DNA from: Cavenderia fasciculata
Lineage: Eukaryota; Evosea; Eumycetozoa; Acytosteliales; Cavenderiaceae
NCBI RefSeq assembly: GCF_000203815.1
Contig: NW_004457639.1
Location: 992,001 to 1,056,000 of the forward strand
Direction of reading: 5' to 3'
DNA: 64,000 nucleotides
Below are positions 60,538-64,000 of this stretch, one piece after another. The notes beneath the pieces are model-generated. The model saw only the letters and a list, made by a program, of their open reading frames with translations. It was not told the origin of the DNA and did not search any database. The first letter of the stretch is position 1, and each line of letters starts with the position of its first letter. Made by a program: the position numbers and the translations under genes.

Positions 60538-60558
60538 AAAAACCGGACTGCAACCTCA
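60538..60558 (-). promoter_or_regulatory. Second copy of the CCGGACTGCAACCTCA element
   Basis: Identical over 21 bp to 54851-54871 and placed ~110 bp upstream of the start of D. The shared spacer parts (CATCAT repeat, TACATCTAC) show that whole promoters descend from one ancestor, but this block is the part kept without change. Confidence 0.45.
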
Positions 60559-60693
60559 TCTAGTGGCACTAAAGTCGAGTCAAGTCGACGAGATGCCTTG
60601 GGTTTTCGCTACTGCCAGCCATTTTGACTTACAAAACAATAATTAATTTATTTATTTATTGAATATGACGATGACGACAATCTTCTTTAATGA

Positions 60694-61918
60694 TTATCTA
60701 TTTGTTCGAATTAGATCGAAGCTGGAAGTAGTAGTAGTACCAAAAGTTAATCTTCTGGATTGATGAAGTGTTAATCTTAATCTTACCATCATCAACTTTG
60801 GGGGTTTTGAAGAAATGTTCAACAAAATTATGTCACCAACATCTCGTGTAGTACTATGATTTAAACATTTTCTTGCTCTCGTTGCATCCATTTCCAAATT
60901 AAATTTAACATGAACATTTCTTTCCGAGATATTATCTACAATTTAAATAAATAAATATTAATAAATTTTAATATAAATATATATGGATGATGGAAAGTTT
61001 CATGGTTAACAAAAAATTGATACTTGCCTGGATCATAGTCAATCCATATTCCCTCAACAATGAGGTCAAGTTGTTGGGTCTAAATGTACCACCAGAAGCA
61101 TTGACATACACACTTTTGCCATACAAGATTTGAGTCTTTTCTATTCTACCCTTGACAATGGAGCAATGACAAGACAGATTGAATTGTTTACCATTGGTCT
61201 TGACAGTTTCAATAATGTCTTCAAGTAAAAGATGTTTTGGGAACCTGAAAACAACATAGCTACCACTTTCCCAATGACAAGGAGTGATTGATAGTACTTC
61301 TACACCACTTGGAACCATCTTTTCAATATTGTTAATGAGGTATCCAAGAGGTGTTTTGAATCTATGAGATTAGCTAATTTAAATTCAATATTTTCAACAT
61401 TATCAATCCAAATTGATTTCTCCAAAAACTATAATGCAAAAGAATGAAAGAAAGAAAGAAAGAGAAGGGGTAACAATAAATATATGTATACTTTTTAACT
61501 AATTGATTTATTATTTAATTATAATACATACATTTTCATCGTATTCGTCTTCTTCTTCATCTTCATCTTCATCTTCTACATCTTCTTTACCTTCATTTTG
61601 TTCTTTTACTCTAGAAGAGATGAATCTATGTGAAAATGGTGATGGTGATGATGATGATGATGATGATTTCACAAGTTGATTGACACTTTGAAAGATAGAG
61701 TTTGATTTAAATAATGATGATAATGGTTGGGCATCATGTTGGACTGGTTGTTGTGATGAAAATGATGATTTGAATAAATGAGATGATTGAGAAGGGAGAG
61801 ATACATAAGAAGGATTGATAGCACCTATTCTACTTGCTGATGTTGATAATAATCGTAGTTGTTGTTGTTTGACAATCGTTGAAATGGAAGATAAAGTAAA
61901 CATATATTTGGTTGTCAT
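60694..61918 (-). CDS. RRM-like family protein E, divergent, with acidic linker and one frame break
   Basis: Exon 1 is 61918-61532: presequence-like start MTTKYMFTLSSISTIVK, Ser-rich body, acidic end EDVEDEDEDEEEDEYDEN. Exon 2 is 61428-61024: KSIWIDNVENIEFKL, then IEKMVPSGVEVLSITPCH, SYVVFRFPKHLLLEDII, LTSLLREYGLTMIQA. Exon 3 is 60935-60694: VHVKFNLEMDATRARKCLNH. The extra intron 60936-61023 falls inside the RRM-like half, a position not split in A-D. Between about 61340 and 61375 the frame of exon 2 must shift by one base to join the conserved blocks, so this copy may be disabled or the read may have an error. No membrane exon was found. Confidence 0.6.
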
Positions 61919-62025
61919 TATTTGTTGTTGTTGTTGGAATAGGTAACAATGAATGACTTCCAAAGTAGGTGCACTAGGTCATTTTATATTGATCGGTCTG
62001 GAGTTGACACCATAATCATCACGCA

Positions 62026-62725
62026 TCACCATCGAGTTTGCAAAAGTGACTCCAATGGCAAAGTATGAGAAGGTGAACCCTTTTCGAGGGTTATGAATGT
62101 TTCCAGAGAACTATTGATATCTTTTGCCAAATCACCATTGGCGCACTGACAATCGTACTTTTTGCAAGCACATTTGCCACATTTTTCATCTTTTTTAAAG
62201 TAGCATTCCCAATGTACACCATTATCTGAAATAGGGGGTCGCAACAAGGGTCTTTTCAAGAGATTCCGGTAACTGTTTGTTTTCAATCTTTTGATGTTTA
62301 ATTTTGTCTTTAAACATTTCGTTGTTGGTAAGATGAATCTTAGCGGCACATGCATTATGAATCTTGGAAAAAAATATTATTAATGAATGGTTTCATTTGT
62401 GAGTGATGGTCGAGAATAAACACATACTTTGGAGGTATTAAATTCATTTACCGTAAGAGCCTTGTATCCCATATTCTTCCAAAGACGGTAAAAAGACTTT
62501 GGACCAAGACCAGTTGGTCCACCACCCCGAGAGGAACGGTAAAAATCAGAACCACCACCTCTACAGAGGATTAGAAAAAAAAAGATTAATAAAATAAATA
62601 AATATAAATATGATAAATGACATACAAATAACAGTTTTGTTTTTGGGTATTGTTGTGGGTGGCACAAATCGCTTTGCATAAGCATAGCGGGCACGCTGAT
62701 TGTCAATGTGTTTATTCTTGTCCAT
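62026..62725 (-). pseudogene. Remnant resembling a TnpB/Fanzor-type RuvC nuclease C-terminus
   Basis: From Met 62725 a short frame reads MDKNKHIDNQRARYAYAKRF then IPKNKTVIC. After a probable intron it reads GGGSDFYRSSRGGGPTGLGP and YRLWKNMGYKALTVNEFNTS, the layout of the RuvC-II to zinc-ribbon stretch of TnpB-like proteins (G-G--F--S--G---G--, then V-E--TSK). After a GTATGT donor at 62427 the next block has NACAAKIHLTNNEMFKDKIK but then stops. A Cys-rich piece (CGKCACKKYDCQCANGDLAK) lies in another frame up to 62026. The expected CxxC pairs are not in one frame, so the piece looks broken. Family assignment rests on motif spacing only. Confidence 0.35.
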
Positions 62726-62785
62726 GGTCTATAATCAAACTGTAAAGTTGCATGGACAAGAATAAACACATTGACAATCAGCGTG
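62692..62785. repeat. Perfect 35-bp inverted repeat with a 24-bp loop
   Basis: The arm 62692-62726 (CACGCTGATTGTCAATGTGT...) and arm 62751-62785 are exact reverse complements over 35 bp. Between them are 24 bp of unique sequence. The left arm holds the apparent start of the TnpB-like remnant. The right arm holds the stop of the gene upstream, so the same coding sequence appears on both strands. Confidence 0.9.
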
Positions 62786-63306
62786 GTAAAGAACTACTAC
62801 TTCGTTCTTCCACTTGGGTTACTTTACATAACACGGCGTCAATTAATGCTTTTCCAATTGTCAGTGGTCCACTCAAACATTTATCTATGTCTTTCATCAT
62901 TTCATCTTTTTCTATCTTGTTCAATCCAGTGGTATCATAGTACTTGGTGAGTGCATTTTTGAAGTCCTGCTTGTCTCCACTAAATACTAAAAATGGTAAA
63001 TATAGAAAAAGAGAGAAAAAAATAAATTTATTAATATCCCTTTCAACCGTTGGGGTGATGTTGATACACATGCATACCATTGGAGTTGCAAATGATTGCA
63101 GCGTGTGATAGTTGTGCCGTGATGCGACAGGTGGAGTAATACTGGCGGGTGTATTGGCCTAGATGTTTCATAAATGTACTCTGGGTTTTATTCCATCTTT
63201 TTCCCATGACCGAATCGAGTGGGTTTTGTGTCGTCCGCGTTAGTGTATACGTTGGATATGGAAGAGGACCCTTTTCGAATGGATTGTCTTCCACTTTGGT
63301 GGCCAT
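62778..63306 (-). CDS. Hypothetical 145-aa protein, two exons, next to the TnpB-like remnant
   Basis: Exon 1 is 63306-63078 and exon 2 is 62986-62778 (phase 1, GTATGC donor). Sequence features are a basic N-terminal half (KRWNKTQSTFMKHLGQYTRQ) and a helical C-terminal half (SGDKQDFKNALTKYYDTTGL). It contains four Cys and has no signal peptide. The stop codon lies inside the inverted repeat at 62751-62785. It may be the N-terminal part of the same element as the remnant downstream, split by the inversion, or an independent gene. I do not recognise the family. Confidence 0.45.
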
Positions 63307-63694
63307 GGTGGCAACGATCTTGAGAGGGGACCCCAGTGGTGGCGCTACAAGAGACTGCTCTGAAGATAACTTGAGTAAATAGTAAAATGAGATACTGTAA
63401 TGTAATTAAACTTTGATAAAATAGAAAGGGATGGAGATAAATATTGAGAGAAGTTAAAAAATAATAATGAAATGAAGAGCCCAAATTTGTGTGATTTAAA
63501 TAGAGATCGCATTGAAGATCAAAAAAAAAAATTAATTTAAAAAATATCTTTCTTGGAAACAATAAACCTTCATCGTAATTACGATCGATGCGTATAATTA
63601 TTTATAGATTTATTTATATATTGATATTTATGAATGACAATATATTTTTATCAATATTATAGATATATTTTTATCTTTATTTTAAGCATATTAA
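63307..63694. other. Divergent spacer upstream of two frames
   Basis: A/T-rich region with a GAC/GATCGTAATTACGATCGATG palindrome-like patch near 63574-63592. It contains presumed promoters for the minus-strand gene and for the plus-strand frame at the right edge. No further gene seen. Confidence 0.4.
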
Positions 63695-64000
63695 TCATCT
63701 CCAGCAGCAGTAGCAACAACAACAACAATCACAACACCACCAACAGGAGCAAACTTTCAACCATTCATTGGCAATCGCGTTAAACCAACATATCCATTAA
63801 GACAAGTTCAACGCATTAGAAAACAAATATCATCTACGTTAAATAGACATACAGGTGGCGACCAAGAACTACAATCAGAGGTTCAAAGAAGTTTCAGCAT
63901 ATCTAAACATGGAAGATTAATCTTACTAGTTCATTTTAAAAGAATATTATCATCGGTATCACCTTTTCATACTGCTTCACAACTAAGAGATTTTGGTTTC
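63695..64000 (+). CDS. Partial open frame running off the right edge
   Basis: An uninterrupted 102-codon frame with no Met at its start, so an upstream exon is expected. Possible acceptors are TTTTAAG (~63686) and CTCCAG (~63704). After a Thr-rich low-complexity run it reads NFQPFIGNRVKPTYPLRQVQ then RIRKQISSTLNRHTGG, HGRLILLVHFKRIL and SPFHTASQLRDFGF. Composition is that of real coding sequence. The product is not recognised; most of the gene lies outside the window. Confidence 0.45.

Noticed and set aside
61023-61031. GC-AG intron in member E (CAG|GCAAGT)
   Set aside because: A GTATCA donor four bases further on keeps the reading phase, whereas the GC donor does not.

Overview
The window reads as nuclear DNA of a dictyostelid social amoeba. 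It is AT-rich, with short AT-rich GT-AG introns, Asn/Gln/Ser homopolymer runs and trinucleotide repeats in genes, very short intergenic gaps, and families typical of the group: CBM49-like secreted proteins, fibro-slime/PA14 proteins, ComC-type surface proteins and Ras-binding class I PI3-kinases. Composition is less extreme than in Dictyostelium discoideum, so a group 1/2-type species (Cavenderia, Heterostelium or a relative) is my guess. That guess is inference.

Layout. (1) 1-13.6 kb: a same-strand tandem array of about six copies of one two-exon gene family encoding about 810-830 aa helical-repeat (ankyrin-like) proteins. Three copies are intact, two are decayed, and one is cut by the window edge. 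A distant single-exon relative lies at 16.7-19.0 kb. (2) 13.6-41.6 kb: mostly housekeeping genes. These are the complex I methyltransferase NDUFAF7/MidA, a CBM49-like secreted protein, a class I methyltransferase, two NRF-type membrane acyltransferases in tandem, a class I PI3-kinase, protoporphyrinogen oxidase divergent from ribosomal protein eS6, TRAPPC4, and eIF5B. (3) 41.8-46.7 kb: tRNA-Gln(TTG) and tRNA-Asn(GTT) flank a large multi-exon zinc-finger gene that I do not recognise and whose frame is interrupted. (4) 47-53.5 kb: a minimal secreted fibro-slime protein, a fibronectin-III/EGF/ComC-like membrane protein, and a GFA/CENP-V-fold protein. (5) 53.5-61.9 kb: five same-strand paralogues of an unfamiliar family. 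Each pairs a Ser/Arg-rich, mitochondrial-presequence-like N-terminus with an RRM-like core; four of them add a swappable membrane-anchor exon. Two small unrelated plus-strand genes are interleaved. (6) 62-63.3 kb: remnants resembling a TnpB/Fanzor-type RuvC nuclease, with a perfect 35-bp inverted repeat. An open frame then runs off the right edge.

The strongest candidates for something undescribed are the modular RRM-like membrane-anchored family (53.5-61.9 kb), which shares an upstream element in two copies, and the unrecognised zinc-finger gene between the two tRNAs. Exon structures were worked out by hand from splice consensus and reading phase; family names come from recognised motifs, and no database search was run.
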